DNA of 64,000 nucleotides from Enorma sp964624825 (GCA_964624825.1 CAZUYD010000006.1:1-64000); one strand, 5' to 3'; counted from the stretch's first letter, positions 35,889-45,250 are shown. The notes: generated by a model from the sequence alone, not told the origin. A program made the numbers and translations.

Positions 35889-36239
35889 TCACGGCAGATC
35901 GACTTCCACGGAAACGATTTCGAGCTCTCGGCCGCGCAGCAGGTGTGTGTCGCGCCCCCCGCACGCCGGACAACGCAGATGGAACCGGTCATGTTCGAAT
36001 TCCTCGCCACAGCTCGCGCAGCAACTCCGTGGATGGATCGCTTCGACCTCAAGCGCGCAGCCTTGCATAAGCTCATCATCGTCTGTCAGAGCTTCCCAGG
36101 CAAAGTCGAGAGACTCGGGAACGACCTCGCGCAGATCGCCAATACGCAGCGCAACCTTCACGACCCGCAGCGCATGCCGTGCGCGCGCCGCCTCTGACAC
36201 GCGCTCGATGATGCCGGAAACGATACCCAGCTCGTGCAT
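35889..36239 (-). CDS. hypA: Hydrogenase maturation factor HypA
   Basis: A 116-residue Ni chaperone. The Ni site is the N-terminal MHE (MHELGIVSGIIERVSEAA). The zinc domain has paired cysteines SCCASCGEEFEH and CPACGGRDT. KVALRIGDLREVVPESLDFAWEAL is typical. It starts 9 nt after the tatC stop and precedes hypB, giving a tatB-tatC-hypA-hypB transcript. The link is sensible because [NiFe] hydrogenases are Tat-exported after Ni insertion. Confidence 0.93.
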   Translation of the reverse strand: MHELGIVSGIIERVSEAARARHALRVVKVALRIGDLREVVPESLDFAWEALTDDDELMQGCALEVEAIHPRSCCASCGEEFEHDRFHLRCPACGGRDTHLLRGRELEIVSVEVDLP

Positions 36240-36248
36240 GGGACGATG

Positions 36249-37034
36249 CTACGCTTCCTCGTCCTCATCGGAGAAGAAGCCGACGCGGCTTCCCTTGAGC
36301 CCCGCCTTGCCCTCGCGACCGATAATCACAAAGCGGGTGACCAGCATAGACAGCTCGTAGAGCATCAGCAGCACGGCATACATGAAGAGCATGGTGACCG
36401 GGTTGGCGTCCGGCGTGACCGTTGCCGCGATAACGGCCATGGCGACATAGATATAGCGCCATGCCGCGCGAAACGAAGCATACGGCACAATATGAAAGAC
36501 CGCCAGGTAGAACACCGCAAGCGGCAATTCGAACGCAACGCCGAAGCCAATCATGAGCAAAACCTCGATGTTGAGGTAATTCTCCAGGTCGGCAAAGGCG
36601 GTGGCGATGGAGTTCGTCTCCTCGATGAGCCACTCGAACGCGGGCGGCACAATGAAGAGGTAGCAGAAGACTGCGCCGATGAAGAAGAGCGCCGTGGCCA
36701 TGAAGAGCGTCGGGACGACCCAGCGGCGCTCGTTGGGTTTGAGCGCAGGCAGGAAAAAGCCGAGGATCTGCCAGAGAATCATAGGCACGCAGACCACGAA
36801 CGCGGTCTTGAGTGCGATGGAAAAGCGCAGGCTGAAACCGCCAAGCGCGCTCATGACGTAGAAATTGCCATCGACATAGGGGGCGATGGGGTCGGTGAGC
36901 AGATCGATGATCGTCGGCGTTGCGAAGTAGAACACCACGGTCGCGATGATGACCGAGACGATCACGATAGTGAGGCGACGACGCAGCTCGCCGAGGTGGT
37001 CGAGCAGCGGCATGCGAGCGGGACCGACGGGCAT
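36249..37034 (-). CDS. tatC: Twin-arginine translocase subunit TatC
   Basis: A 261-residue six-span membrane protein that recognises twin-arginine signal peptides. It has the N-terminal MPLLDHLGELRRRLTIVIVS (conserved HLxELRxR), the periplasmic FSLRFSIALKTAFVVCVPMI and FLPALKPNERRWVVP, and the C-terminal ATVTPDANPVTMLFMYAVLLMLYE. The start codon overlaps the stop of the TatA/B gene by one base (TAATG), implying translational coupling. The acidic tail (SDEDEEA) is short. Confidence 0.96.
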   Translation of the reverse strand: MPVGPARMPLLDHLGELRRRLTIVIVSVIIATVVFYFATPTIIDLLTDPIAPYVDGNFYVMSALGGFSLRFSIALKTAFVVCVPMILWQILGFFLPALKPNERRWVVPTLFMATALFFIGAVFCYLFIVPPAFEWLIEETNSIATAFADLENYLNIEVLLMIGFGVAFELPLAVFYLAVFHIVPYASFRAAWRYIYVAMAVIAATVTPDANPVTMLFMYAVLLMLYELSMLVTRFVIIGREGKAGLKGSRVGFFSDEDEEA

Positions 37035-37834
37035 TACTGCTCACCCCCTTCCGCGGCGGAGCCATCTGCTTGCGCGGGCTCGGTGGATGCCTCGGTGCCC
37101 CGCGACGATTCGCCGCGCTCCGTCGATGCAGGTTCATAGGCGGCGGACGAGGCATCGGAAGCGTCCTCAGCATCCTGCGCTGCATCCGCCGCTGCGGCCT
37201 CTCCCGCTTCCGCCGCCGAGCTCTCCCCTGTCTCGGCGCGATGCTTGCGCGGGCGACGCGTATATAAATCGGCCATCACCTGGGCTGCGGTGTCAGACTC
37301 TTCAGACTCGGTCTCGGCGGACTGAAGTTCGGCCTCAGCAGGCTCTGCTGCTCCCCCTGCCAATTCGTCGCCCTCAGACGGGGCGGCCGCCTCGGAAGGC
37401 TCAGAGCCAGAATCGGGCATCTCGCCAGAGGGCTCAGTCGCCTGCTCGGCACCCGCGCCTGCTTCCCCCGTGCCCGCTTCCTGAGATTCTTGTGCCGCCT
37501 TTTCAGCCGCCAAACGTGCGCGACGCTCGGCAAACGTCTCTTTACGAGCCTCCGCCGCCTTCTCGGTCGCAAAGTCTGCGGGGGCGTCGGCATCGGCGTC
37601 TTCGTCAATCGCCGTCTCGTGAGCCTTCTTGGTCACCGCGGACGCATTCGCCGCGGCAGCCATGGGGTCGATGACCTCGGACTGCACCACCGATGTTACC
37701 TTCTCCTGCGTCTCGCGGAACTGACGCAGCGCGCGGCCGATGGTGCGACCCATCTGCGGCAGCTTGTCTGGCCCAAAAAGCAGGAAGGCAAAGACCAGGA
37801 TGATGACGAGTTCGGTTTGACTAATTCCGAACAC
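37034..37834 (-). CDS. TatA/TatB family translocase protein with long acidic tail
   Basis: A 266-residue protein. The TatA/B hallmark occupies the first 55 residues: a short N-terminus, FGISQTELVIILVFAFLLFG membrane helix, PDKLPQMGRTIGRALRQFR amphipathic helix. The remaining 200 or so residues are low-complexity Ala/Glu/Ser with a basic cluster (LYTRRPRKHRAE), much longer than typical TatA or TatB. The start is GTG at 37834 with AGGAGG 7 nt upstream; a longer reading to 37906 lacks a site. It is the only TatA/B in the window and is coupled to tatC, so tatB or a bifunctional TatA are both possible. Confidence 0.9.
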   Translation of the reverse strand: MFGISQTELVIILVFAFLLFGPDKLPQMGRTIGRALRQFRETQEKVTSVVQSEVIDPMAAAANASAVTKKAHETAIDEDADADAPADFATEKAAEARKETFAERRARLAAEKAAQESQEAGTGEAGAGAEQATEPSGEMPDSGSEPSEAAAPSEGDELAGGAAEPAEAELQSAETESEESDTAAQVMADLYTRRPRKHRAETGESSAAEAGEAAAADAAQDAEDASDASSAAYEPASTERGESSRGTEASTEPAQADGSAAEGGEQ

Positions 37835-37955
37835 AGGGAAACCTCCTGAAGCAACATGACGAAATGAATCGAGCGGGCACCTCCCCGGCTCGCTCTGCGC
37901 AACCATAGAAGTATAGCGCGTCCGACTCGCTAGACAGCCATATGGAGACGCGCCC

Positions 37956-38270
37956 TTACAAAGCGGTAATAGTTATCTCCCTATCGACACCGAGCAGCTG
38001 CGCCACGCGCATAACCCCCGATTGCGCGTTCACCACGTCAAAGCGCTTGCCGTGCTCGTCGGCATGATGCGCCGCGCCCACGAGCACGCCGATGCCCGTT
38101 GAATCGATATACGCCACGTGCTCGAAGTCGAGCTGAACCTTTTCGGTGGGTTGCTCGAGCGCAAGGTCGATAGCTTCGCGCAGTTTAGCGGCGTTCGAGA
38201 TATCCACCTCGCCCGACACGCTGATCACGTAGCGTTCGGGGGAAGCGCTGGTGGCGATGGTGAGCTCCAT
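37956..38270 (-). CDS. STAS-domain anti-sigma factor antagonist
   Basis: A 104-residue SpoIIAA/RsbV-like protein that normally binds an anti-sigma kinase and is switched off by serine phosphorylation. The phospho-site loop is AYIDSTGIGVLVGAAHHA, preceded by VSGEVDISNAAKLREAI. The ATG at 38270 has AAGGAG 6 nt upstream. No RsbW-like kinase or alternative sigma factor lies nearby, so its partner is elsewhere. It is 121 nt upstream of the Tat genes. Confidence 0.9.
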   Translation of the reverse strand: MELTIATSASPERYVISVSGEVDISNAAKLREAIDLALEQPTEKVQLDFEHVAYIDSTGIGVLVGAAHHADEHGKRFDVVNAQSGVMRVAQLLGVDREITITAL

Positions 38271-38390
38271 GCTTGCTCCTTCATGCACTGAAATGCTGCA
38301 TCAAATGAATTCGTCGGTCTCCATTGTACTCAGGGCACTCACACGCGGCGCTTCGCTTTGGCGATTTGCAAATCTTTCGCATGCAAGCGG

Positions 38391-38412
38391 GGTGATGATC
38401 TAACGCCAGGTG
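38391..38412. repeat. Partial copy of the 24-bp palindromic unit
   Basis: GATGATCTAACGCCAGGTG matches the junction of two units in the array at 26.8 kb. It lies just after the aminotransferase stop. Confidence 0.45.
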
Positions 38413-38426
38413 CACTAGGTCGCCGG

Positions 38427-39710
38427 CTATGAGCGCGCCTCGAGCGCCAACTGGGCGGAGACGAGCTTCGTGGCGAGCACCAGCACGTCAAGCGCTGCCT
38501 CGAGCTCCTCAACCGTTGGGTACGTCGGTGCGATGCGAATGTTCGTATCGTGCGGATCGGCACCATATGGCCAGGTCGCGCCGGCGGGAGTAAGCTTCAC
38601 GCCCATCTCGGCACAAAGCGCGGCGATGCGCTTCGCCGAACCCTCAGGACCATCGAACGACACGAAGTAGCCGCCATTCGGATGCGTCCATGTTGCGCAT
38701 CCGGTATCACCCAAGCCCTCGGCAAGCTTGCGCTCCACCGCCGCGAAGCGCGGACGCAAAAACTCGGCATGCTTGCGCATGTGGGCGCGCACCGCATCGA
38801 GCGTGGGAAGGAAGCGCACATGCATGAGCTGGTTCAACTTGTTCGCGCTGATGAGTCCGACCTTCATCGTGTTCGCAACCTCGGTCACGTTCGCCGGGCT
38901 CGACCCGAAGCATGCGATGCCCGCGCCCGGGAAGGTGATCTTCGAAGTCGACACCACGCCCAAGATGCGATCCTCGTTGCCGGCCGCGCGCGCCTCATCA
39001 AAGATGTTCGCGAGCACATCGCCCTCGTCGGTCAGGTCGTGCACGACGTAGGCGTTGTCCCACACGATGCGGAAATCGGGCGCGGCGCTCATCGTCGCCA
39101 AACGATGCACCGTCTCATCGGAATACGTGACGCCCGTGGGATTCGAATACTTCGGCACGCAGAACATACCCTTGATCGAATCGTCCTCCGCGACCAACCG
39201 CTCGACCTCGTCCATATCTGGACCGGTCTCGGTCATGCGAACCGGCACGTTTTCGATGCCCAGATCCTGCGTGAGGCCAAAGTGACGATCGTACCCGGGC
39301 ACCGGGCAGAGGAACTTCACGTGGTCGACCTTGCTCCAGGGGGCGCAGCCCGGCGCGCCCTTCTCCCAATAATGGGTGATGAGGGACTGCATGATGTTCA
39401 GGCTTGAGGAGCCCAGCACGATGGTCTGCTCGGGCGGCACCCCGATGAGCTCGCCTGCCAGGCGGCGTGCCGCAGGAATGCCCTCGAAGCATCCGTAGTT
39501 GCTGCAATCGACGCCTTCGTCGGTAAGATCTGCCGTGCTGCTCAGGATGTCGAGCATGGGACGCGAAATATCGACCTGTGCGGGACTCGGCTTGCCGCGC
39601 GCCATATCGAGCTTGAGCCCCTTCGCGCGGGTCTCGTCTACCTCGTGCTGAAGCTCGGCGATTGCCGCCTCAAGCGCCTCGGTCTCCATGGTGTCGAACG
39701 TCGTCTGCAT
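38427..39710 (-). CDS. Aspartate aminotransferase, PLP fold type I (Asp_aminotransf subclass)
   Basis: A 427-residue aminotransferase of the bacterial/actinobacterial type Ic group. It has KLDMARGKPSPAQVDISRPM, YGCFEGIPAARRLAGELIGV, GSSSLNIMQSLITHYW, the CVPKYSNPTGVTYSDETV strand, the PLP Asp in VWDNAYVVHDL, the Schiff-base Lys in VVSTSKITFPGAGIACFGSS, and NIRIAPTYP with the substrate Arg. The ATG at 39710 lies after a G6-containing site; the frame extends to 39953 without homology. It transfers amino groups between aspartate and 2-oxoglutarate. Monocistronic by spacing. Confidence 0.9.
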   Translation of the reverse strand: MQTTFDTMETEALEAAIAELQHEVDETRAKGLKLDMARGKPSPAQVDISRPMLDILSSTADLTDEGVDCSNYGCFEGIPAARRLAGELIGVPPEQTIVLGSSSLNIMQSLITHYWEKGAPGCAPWSKVDHVKFLCPVPGYDRHFGLTQDLGIENVPVRMTETGPDMDEVERLVAEDDSIKGMFCVPKYSNPTGVTYSDETVHRLATMSAAPDFRIVWDNAYVVHDLTDEGDVLANIFDEARAAGNEDRILGVVSTSKITFPGAGIACFGSSPANVTEVANTMKVGLISANKLNQLMHVRFLPTLDAVRAHMRKHAEFLRPRFAAVERKLAEGLGDTGCATWTHPNGGYFVSFDGPEGSAKRIAALCAEMGVKLTPAGATWPYGADPHDTNIRIAPTYPTVEELEAALDVLVLATKLVSAQLALEARS

Positions 39711-40031
39711 TACGCGCCCCCCAACGCGGGTACAACCCGCTTCATTTGCCGTTGTCGTGATTATCCCGGAACAGTATAGCGATTCAGCAGGTCGAAACGG
39801 GCATACAGCGCGCTGTAACAAACTGTTCGCATGGCGGAGCCGCAGCTTGGTTATGCAATGAAACCGCAGCTTGAACGCCCTGTGAAGCCGTTGCGCGACG
39901 GTACGCCGGAAGCAGGGCTCGGCTGTATCCCGCCACGTGGCTAACAGATGCACATGGCGCTGCGAGCCATCCGCTCCATGCGATCAACGCTAGAATCAAA
40001 TCGTTTGCGAACCAACGCGTGAGGGGATCAC

Positions 40032-40286
40032 ATGCGAATCGAATCGTTTCATTCCGAGTCGTTTGGCGAGCTTCAACGGCTGATCGATGGGCTGTATGCC
40101 ACGCGCGATATGGTCGAGAGGCTCGATGTCGTCGTGCAGGCGGAGATTCTCGACCTCGATGCCGACCTGCAAGAGATCGTCACGCTCCTCCCCCCGGGAA
40201 CCTATGACCGCCAGCGCCTTTGCGATCAGCTGAACTCCGCGCTCGCCGCCCATGGATGGGGCGGGCTTTATGGAACAGTCGAGTGA
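40032..40286 (+). CDS. Small conserved-looking protein of unknown function
   Basis: 84 residues, acidic, mainly helical (ELQRLIDGLYATRDMVERLD, VVVQAEILDLDADLQEIVTL) followed by LLPPGTYDRQRLCDQLNSAL and a Gly-rich end. GAGGGG at good distance and a TAGAAT hexamer at 39992-39997 support expression. It is the only plus-strand gene between 26.7 and 50.5 kb. No motif recognised. The upstream 39711-40031 otherwise shows nothing. Confidence 0.6.
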   Translation: MRIESFHSESFGELQRLIDGLYATRDMVERLDVVVQAEILDLDADLQEIVTLLPPGTYDRQRLCDQLNSALAAHGWGGLYGTVE

Positions 40287-40427
40287 TGCGGCTGCCGCGC
40301 GAACCCATCGCCGCGCATATCGCGCGATGCGCGCCGCGCGGTCAGCGCGGTGGCAGCCGCCGGCTGACACGATCTTTACCTGCACGCGATGCCGACCCGC
40401 GCCGCAGATCGCGCCGAGCCGTTCGTG

Positions 40428-41915
40428 CTAATCCCCAGCGCCCGCATTTGACGGCGTGCCCTGTGGGCTGTGGCGGCACACGAGCGCCATGTACCCCAAG
40501 CCGATGAGCGCCGCCGACACCGACCCCGCGAGAATGGCCGTCTTCGCCGCCAAAAGCTCCGCGGGAATATCCGTGAACGCAAGCCCCGAGATGAGAATGG
40601 ACATCGTAAACCCGATACCGCCCAGGATGCCGATGCCCGCGATATGCTTCCAGGCCACCCCGCGCGGCAACTCGGCCAAGCCGCTCCGCACCACCAGATA
40701 GGTCGCACCGAAAATGCCGACCGGCTTGCCGATGAGCATGCCGAAGTACGTTCCAAGCGCCACGGGGTCGAAGACGAGCGCCGCCGCGTCCACCCCGACC
40801 AATCGCACCTGCGCGTTCACGAACGCGAAGAGCGGCAAGATGATAAAGTTCACCGGCGTGGAAATGCGATGCTCCAGGCGCTGCATGGGTGGCGTCACCC
40901 GATGCACGACGCGCTCAACGCCCTGCACCGCATGCGTGAAATCGTGCTGACCCAAGATGTGCGCCTTGGCATCAAAGCGAACGGCAAGCTCGGGAAGCCT
41001 GCACTCGAGCCACCGTACAAGGCCGGACGCGTTGATGTCGGAGCGCGCAGGAATCGTAAAGGCTATGATCACGCCGGCAAGCGTTGCGTGAATGCCCGAC
41101 TGGTACAGGCAAAACCAAAGCACCAAACCAAGCGTCAGATACGGCGCGAGACCGAAGTGGCGCCGATGGTTGAGAAGCGCTAGCAGCGCCGTGAGCGCCG
41201 CGGCGGCGGCGAGCCACGCCAGATCCGGCGTGTGGCCGTAGAAAAGCGCGATGGCCGCGATGGCGAGCAGGTCGTCCGCGATGGCGAGCGTGGAGAAGAA
41301 CACCTTGATCGCCGGCGGCACGCGGTTGCCCAGCAGCGAGAGCACGCCCAACGCGAAGGCGATGTCTGTGGCCATGGGAATCGCCCAGCCATAGGTGGCG
41401 CCGCCCCGATTCACCACCGCATAGATGGTCGCAGGCACCACCACGCCGCCGACCGCCGCAAGCATGGGCAGCATGGCTTGACGCGGATGCCGAAGCTCAC
41501 CCACGGCCATCTCGTACTTGAGCTCAATCCCCACGAGCAAAAAGAAGATGGCCATGAGAAAATCGTTGACGAACAGCTCGAAGGTGAGCGAGAACTCCCA
41601 GCCCCCGATAGCAATGGTCACCGAACTGGCGAACCACTCGTGGAGCGGTTCGTACGCAGCAGTGTTCGCGCAGATCACCGCCGCTATCGCCGCCACGATC
41701 ATCACCGCGGCGGCGATCGTGCCGTTCGAGGTAATTCGCTCGAGCATGCCCCGCCGCTCAAGACGGCGGCGATGCTGGTCGCTGATCAGCGCCGCCGTTG
41801 CATCGCTCGCCGTCACGGCTGCCGCGGCGCCGTCACGCAATGCCCCATCGGTTGCCGCATCGGTCGAAATCGCGTCGGTCGCTTCCACACCCTGCCCCAT
41901 ACCCATCCTCTCCAT
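40428..41915 (-). CDS. nhaA: Na+/H+ antiporter NhaA
   Basis: A 495-residue antiporter exporting Na+ or Li+ for H+. The hallmark paired aspartates are in TLAIADDLLAIAAIALFYG, with LVGIELKYEMAVGELRHPRQ, WAIPMATDIAFALGVLSLLG and GGIGFTMSILISGLAF. A roughly 55-residue Ala/Asp-rich N-terminal leader precedes the core (RRGMLERITSNGTIAAAVMI). The ATG at 41915 has AGGTGAAGG upstream; an alternative ATG at 41747 starts at the core. A terminator-like hairpin lies only 17 nt before the first start, suggesting attenuation. Confidence 0.93.
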   Translation of the reverse strand: MERMGMGQGVEATDAISTDAATDGALRDGAAAAVTASDATAALISDQHRRRLERRGMLERITSNGTIAAAVMIVAAIAAVICANTAAYEPLHEWFASSVTIAIGGWEFSLTFELFVNDFLMAIFFLLVGIELKYEMAVGELRHPRQAMLPMLAAVGGVVVPATIYAVVNRGGATYGWAIPMATDIAFALGVLSLLGNRVPPAIKVFFSTLAIADDLLAIAAIALFYGHTPDLAWLAAAAALTALLALLNHRRHFGLAPYLTLGLVLWFCLYQSGIHATLAGVIIAFTIPARSDINASGLVRWLECRLPELAVRFDAKAHILGQHDFTHAVQGVERVVHRVTPPMQRLEHRISTPVNFIILPLFAFVNAQVRLVGVDAAALVFDPVALGTYFGMLIGKPVGIFGATYLVVRSGLAELPRGVAWKHIAGIGILGGIGFTMSILISGLAFTDIPAELLAAKTAILAGSVSAALIGLGYMALVCRHSPQGTPSNAGAGD

Positions 41916-41931
41916 GGCCTTCACCTGCGGT

Positions 41932-41961
41932 AAAAAATGGGCGCCTGTGCCCAGACGCCCA
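41932..41961 (-). terminator. Terminator-like hairpin immediately upstream of nhaA
   Basis: TGGGCG (41956-41961 read on the minus strand) pairs with CGCCCA (41938-41943) and is followed by six T residues. It could end ppaC transcription, but it lies 235 nt past the ppaC stop and directly against the nhaA ribosome site. A regulated leader terminator (riboswitch or attenuator) is therefore plausible. Confidence 0.7.
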
Positions 41962-42196
41962 CCAATCAAATCTATGTCGGTATCAGTTCTACCCTATTGC
42001 CCGCACCACGCGCCATGTGGCGCGCGCGTTCACGAATTCAGCGAAATCCCCATGCGCCGCACGCGCCGCGCGATGCGCCATGCGCACTGTGAGCGGCGCA
42101 TCGCAAACCATTCATGCCGCGCAGACTCCGCATGGGAAACAAAAGCAAGCGCGCATTCGCCCTCAATTCGCCCTGCGTCAGGATCTCCGCCGTGCA

Positions 42197-43138
42197 CTAG
42201 TTCGCAGCGAGAATGGGGGCTGCGACCTGCTTCTTGCGAGAAAGCACGCCCGGCATCCACGCACCCTCGGCGACGTCCTCAATGCCCAAGCCCTTTTGCG
42301 CGGCCGCGGTATCGCCCTCGAGCAGCACCTGCGAGCCCTCTTCCATGATGTCGGTCACGCAAAGCACAATGCCGTCGGCGCTCTTTTCGGCTGCATAAGC
42401 GCGCATCGCCTCGCGGATCTCGGGAATCATGCCGAGCGCGCGGCTCTTATCAACGGTCTCGTACTGACCGATGAGCAGCTTCTTGCCGGCGACGTCGAAC
42501 ATCTTGATGTCGTTGCCCACCATCTCGGCAGCGGTGAAGGAACCGGATGGACGGGAGAGGAACACCTCCATGCCGAACTTCACCGGATCGACGCCCAGCT
42601 GCTCGCCGAGCTTTTCGGCAACGCAGCGATCGACATCGATGGTCGTGGGGCTCTTGAGCATGAGCGTGTCGGTCATCATGGCGGAAAGCAGCAGCTTCGC
42701 CTGCATATCGGACACCTCCTGGCCAAACACCTCGAAGAGCTTCGCCACGATCGTGCAACTGGAGCCCCAGGGCATCGCCACGATGGACAGTGGCGCGGCG
42801 GTGGTGAAGCCACCGAACCGGTGGTGATCAACCACGCCGACGATCTGGGCGTTCTCTAACCCCGCCACAGACTGGCCCGGCTCATTGTGGTCGGTGAGCA
42901 CCACCCGCTGGGGCGCCTCGCCCTCGGCCGCAGGTTCGATGGCGTCAAGCTCCATCGGCTCGGGAAGCCCCGCCTCGGCGAGCAGCTTCGCCGACTCTGC
43001 CGGCAGCGGACCCAATGCGCGCGCCTCGTACGCATCGCCGTTGAATTCAACCTGATTAAGCAGCTGCGCCAGCACGACCGCCGACATGATGGCGTCGTTA
43101 TCGGGGTTCTGGTGTCCGAAGACGAGAACTTTACTCAT
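42197..43138 (-). CDS. ppaC: Manganese-dependent inorganic pyrophosphatase
   Basis: A 313-residue family II pyrophosphatase (PPi to 2 Pi). DHH-family metal ligands are evident: VFGHQNPDNDAIMSAVVLA, VVLTDHNEPGQS, VGVVDHHRFGGF and the C-terminal substrate motif GVLSRKKQVAAPI. AGGAGG precedes the start. It lies 48 nt after eda on the same strand, so may be co-transcribed with it, an unusual coupling of a core enzyme with hexuronate catabolism. Confidence 0.96.
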   Translation of the reverse strand: MSKVLVFGHQNPDNDAIMSAVVLAQLLNQVEFNGDAYEARALGPLPAESAKLLAEAGLPEPMELDAIEPAAEGEAPQRVVLTDHNEPGQSVAGLENAQIVGVVDHHRFGGFTTAAPLSIVAMPWGSSCTIVAKLFEVFGQEVSDMQAKLLLSAMMTDTLMLKSPTTIDVDRCVAEKLGEQLGVDPVKFGMEVFLSRPSGSFTAAEMVGNDIKMFDVAGKKLLIGQYETVDKSRALGMIPEIREAMRAYAAEKSADGIVLCVTDIMEEGSQVLLEGDTAAAQKGLGIEDVAEGAWMPGVLSRKKQVAAPILAAN

Positions 43139-43186
43139 TGCTTTCCTCCTAAGCGAAGCATATCCAGACAGAGGTGGCGCGCTGCG

Positions 43187-43828
43187 CTAGCGGCGCACGT
43201 GGCGCACGATGGCCATAGCCGCCGCAGCCTCGTGCGCGACCTCGGAGAAGTCGCCGTCCGCGAAGAGCGCGGGCTTCACCATCCACGTGCCGCCGCACGC
43301 GACGACCGACGGGCAGGAGAGGTATTCCTCGACGTTTTCAGTGCTCACGCCGCCGGTGGGCATGAAGCGATGCCCCACGAACGGCCCGGCGAGCGCCTTG
43401 ATGGTGTCGAGGCCGCCGTACTGCGCGGCCGGGAAGAACTTCGTCACGTGCAGATCGAACTTGAGCGCGCGGATGATCTCGCTCGGGGTGACACAGGCGG
43501 GCAGCACCGGTACGCCCTTGTCGATGCACTCCGTCACGATCTCCTCGTCGAAACCGGGGCTCACGATGAACTCGGCACCGGCATCGATGGCGTCGGCGAG
43601 CTGCTCCATGGTGAGCACGGTGCCCGCGCCCACGCACATCTCGGGCTCGGCGATCTTCATGGCACGGATGGCATCGGCCGCGCACGCGGTGCGGAATGTG
43701 ACCTCGGCGGACTCCATGCCGGCGGACATGAGGGCATGCGCGAGGGGCGCGGCGTCCTCGACCTTGTCGAGCACGACGACCGGCACGATGCCCAGCTGCT
43801 CGAGCTTCTCATAGAACGATTCAAACAT
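43187..43828 (-). CDS. eda: KDPG/KHG aldolase
   Basis: A 213-residue class I aldolase cleaving 2-keto-3-deoxy-6-phosphogluconate to pyruvate and glyceraldehyde-3-phosphate. The Glu of SAEVTFRTACAADAI, the GAGTVLTMEQLADAIDAGAE strand, the Schiff-base Lys in LHVTKFFPAAQYGG and the phosphate site MPTGGVSTENVEEYL are present. GAGGAAGGA precedes the ATG. It is 231 nt downstream of kdgK and completes the hexuronate route. Confidence 0.95.
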   Translation of the reverse strand: MFESFYEKLEQLGIVPVVVLDKVEDAAPLAHALMSAGMESAEVTFRTACAADAIRAMKIAEPEMCVGAGTVLTMEQLADAIDAGAEFIVSPGFDEEIVTECIDKGVPVLPACVTPSEIIRALKFDLHVTKFFPAAQYGGLDTIKALAGPFVGHRFMPTGGVSTENVEEYLSCPSVVACGGTWMVKPALFADGDFSEVAHEAAAAMAIVRHVRR

Positions 43829-43891
43829 GAGCTTTCCTTCCTCGGAACCCGTACCGGACGAGCCGGCACGCTCTACCGCCCTCTAGTTTAG

Positions 43892-43920
43892 CGTGCCCGC
43901 GCGCAAAAGGGGCGGGCACG
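43892..43920 (-). terminator. Hairpin between kdgK and eda
   Basis: A 9-bp stem CGTGCCCGC/GCGGGCACG (43892-43900 with 43912-43920). A T run is in the loop rather than after the stem, so termination is uncertain. Confidence 0.45.
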
Positions 43921-44059
43921 CGGGGCTCATGGGCCGCTTTGCATGTGGGCGGCACGTTCGACGCTTCCTACCACGATGTATCGAACATCATATGGTCGGT
44001 CATGGGCAAGCTGTCCGCACGGGCGCAGCGAGACGCCCAGCCGGCCGACCCGGCGCGCC

Positions 44060-45163
44060 CTACCGCGCGACGCGCGTGCCGCCGCCGATCGAAGCGGCAA
44101 CGGAGGCGATCTCGTCGGCGGTCACGAGGTTCGAATCGCCGTGGATGGTGAGCTTGAGCACCGAGCCCGCGATGGCGTAGTCGATAGCCGCCTGCGGCGC
44201 GAAGCCGTGCAGGAGCGTATGCAGGTACGCGCCGGAGAATGCATCGCCCGCGGCCACGCCCTCGAGCACATGGACGTCGTAGACGGGGCTGAACCACCAG
44301 GCACCCACGTGATCCTCACCCGCGGCGTCGGCGAGGTGCACGGCGCGGGTGGCAAGCAGATCGTCCGTCGACGCGCTGTAGAGCATGCCCATCCAGCGGG
44401 AGTCCTCCACGCTCGCGATGTCGCGAATGACCGAGAGCACCTGTTTGCAGCCGAACTCGGCGCAGATCTGGCGCGCCATCTCCACGTAGTCGTCGCGCTC
44501 GGCGATGCCGTTCTTGAGCGAGCCGGAGACGCATGTCATGCCCAGGCCGGCGGGCGCGTCCTCGTCGTTCGCCACCACGATGTCCACCATGGGCAGCAGG
44601 CGGCGCATGACCTCCTGCGAGCGCTCCGGGCTCCACATCTTGCCGCGGTAGTTCACGTCGCACGCCGTTACGATGCCGCGCGCACGGCACGCCTTGAGTG
44701 CCTCCTCGCAGGCTGTGGCCATCTCCGCGGACACCGCCGGCGTCACGCCGGAGAAATAGAACAGCTCGACGCCGTCGAGAATCGCGCCCCAGTCGAACAC
44801 GTCGTGCGCGGCGAGGTTGATGGCGGAGTACTTGCGGTCGTAGATGCAACCGTTGCCGCGCACGCTCGCCCCCACCTCGAAGATGTAGCTGCCCAGGCGG
44901 TCGCCCGCGCGCACCACGCGCGAGGTATCCACGTCAAAGGCGCGCAGACTGCGCAGGGCGCACTCGCCGATACGGTTTTTCGGCACCACCGAGACGTATG
45001 CGGCGCTATCGCCCTGGTAGGCCAGGGAGAGCGCGGTGTTCGCCTCGGCGCCGCCGTAGCGCACGTCGAAGCTCGCGGCCTGCTCGATGCGCAGCTGGTC
45101 GGGCGGCGAGAGGCGCATCATGATCTCGCCGAAGGTCAAAACGGTGCTGGTCTCAGAAAGCAC
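44060..45163 (-). CDS. kdgK: 2-dehydro-3-deoxygluconokinase (PfkB family)
   Basis: A 367-residue ribokinase-fold kinase making KDPG from 2-keto-3-deoxygluconate. It has LTFGEIMMRLSPPDQLRIEQ, the GG switch VRYGGAEANTALSLAYQG, CDVNYRGKMWSP and the catalytic GVAAGDAFSGAYLHTLLHG. The start is GTG at 45163 with AGGAGG 6 nt upstream; the open frame continues into the repeat before the scaffold gap. It heads the kdgK-eda pair. A second kinase at 60.3-61.3 kb is its diverged paralogue. Confidence 0.9.
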   Translation of the reverse strand: MLSETSTVLTFGEIMMRLSPPDQLRIEQAASFDVRYGGAEANTALSLAYQGDSAAYVSVVPKNRIGECALRSLRAFDVDTSRVVRAGDRLGSYIFEVGASVRGNGCIYDRKYSAINLAAHDVFDWGAILDGVELFYFSGVTPAVSAEMATACEEALKACRARGIVTACDVNYRGKMWSPERSQEVMRRLLPMVDIVVANDEDAPAGLGMTCVSGSLKNGIAERDDYVEMARQICAEFGCKQVLSVIRDIASVEDSRWMGMLYSASTDDLLATRAVHLADAAGEDHVGAWWFSPVYDVHVLEGVAAGDAFSGAYLHTLLHGFAPQAAIDYAIAGSVLKLTIHGDSNLVTADEIASVAASIGGGTRVAR

Positions 45164-45250
45164 GGGATACCTCCTAAAACAGGATACGCAATCGTATAAA
45201 AGTATATCGCGCGGCGTCGTGATTCGTGCGTACAGACGCCAGCTTGCGCC

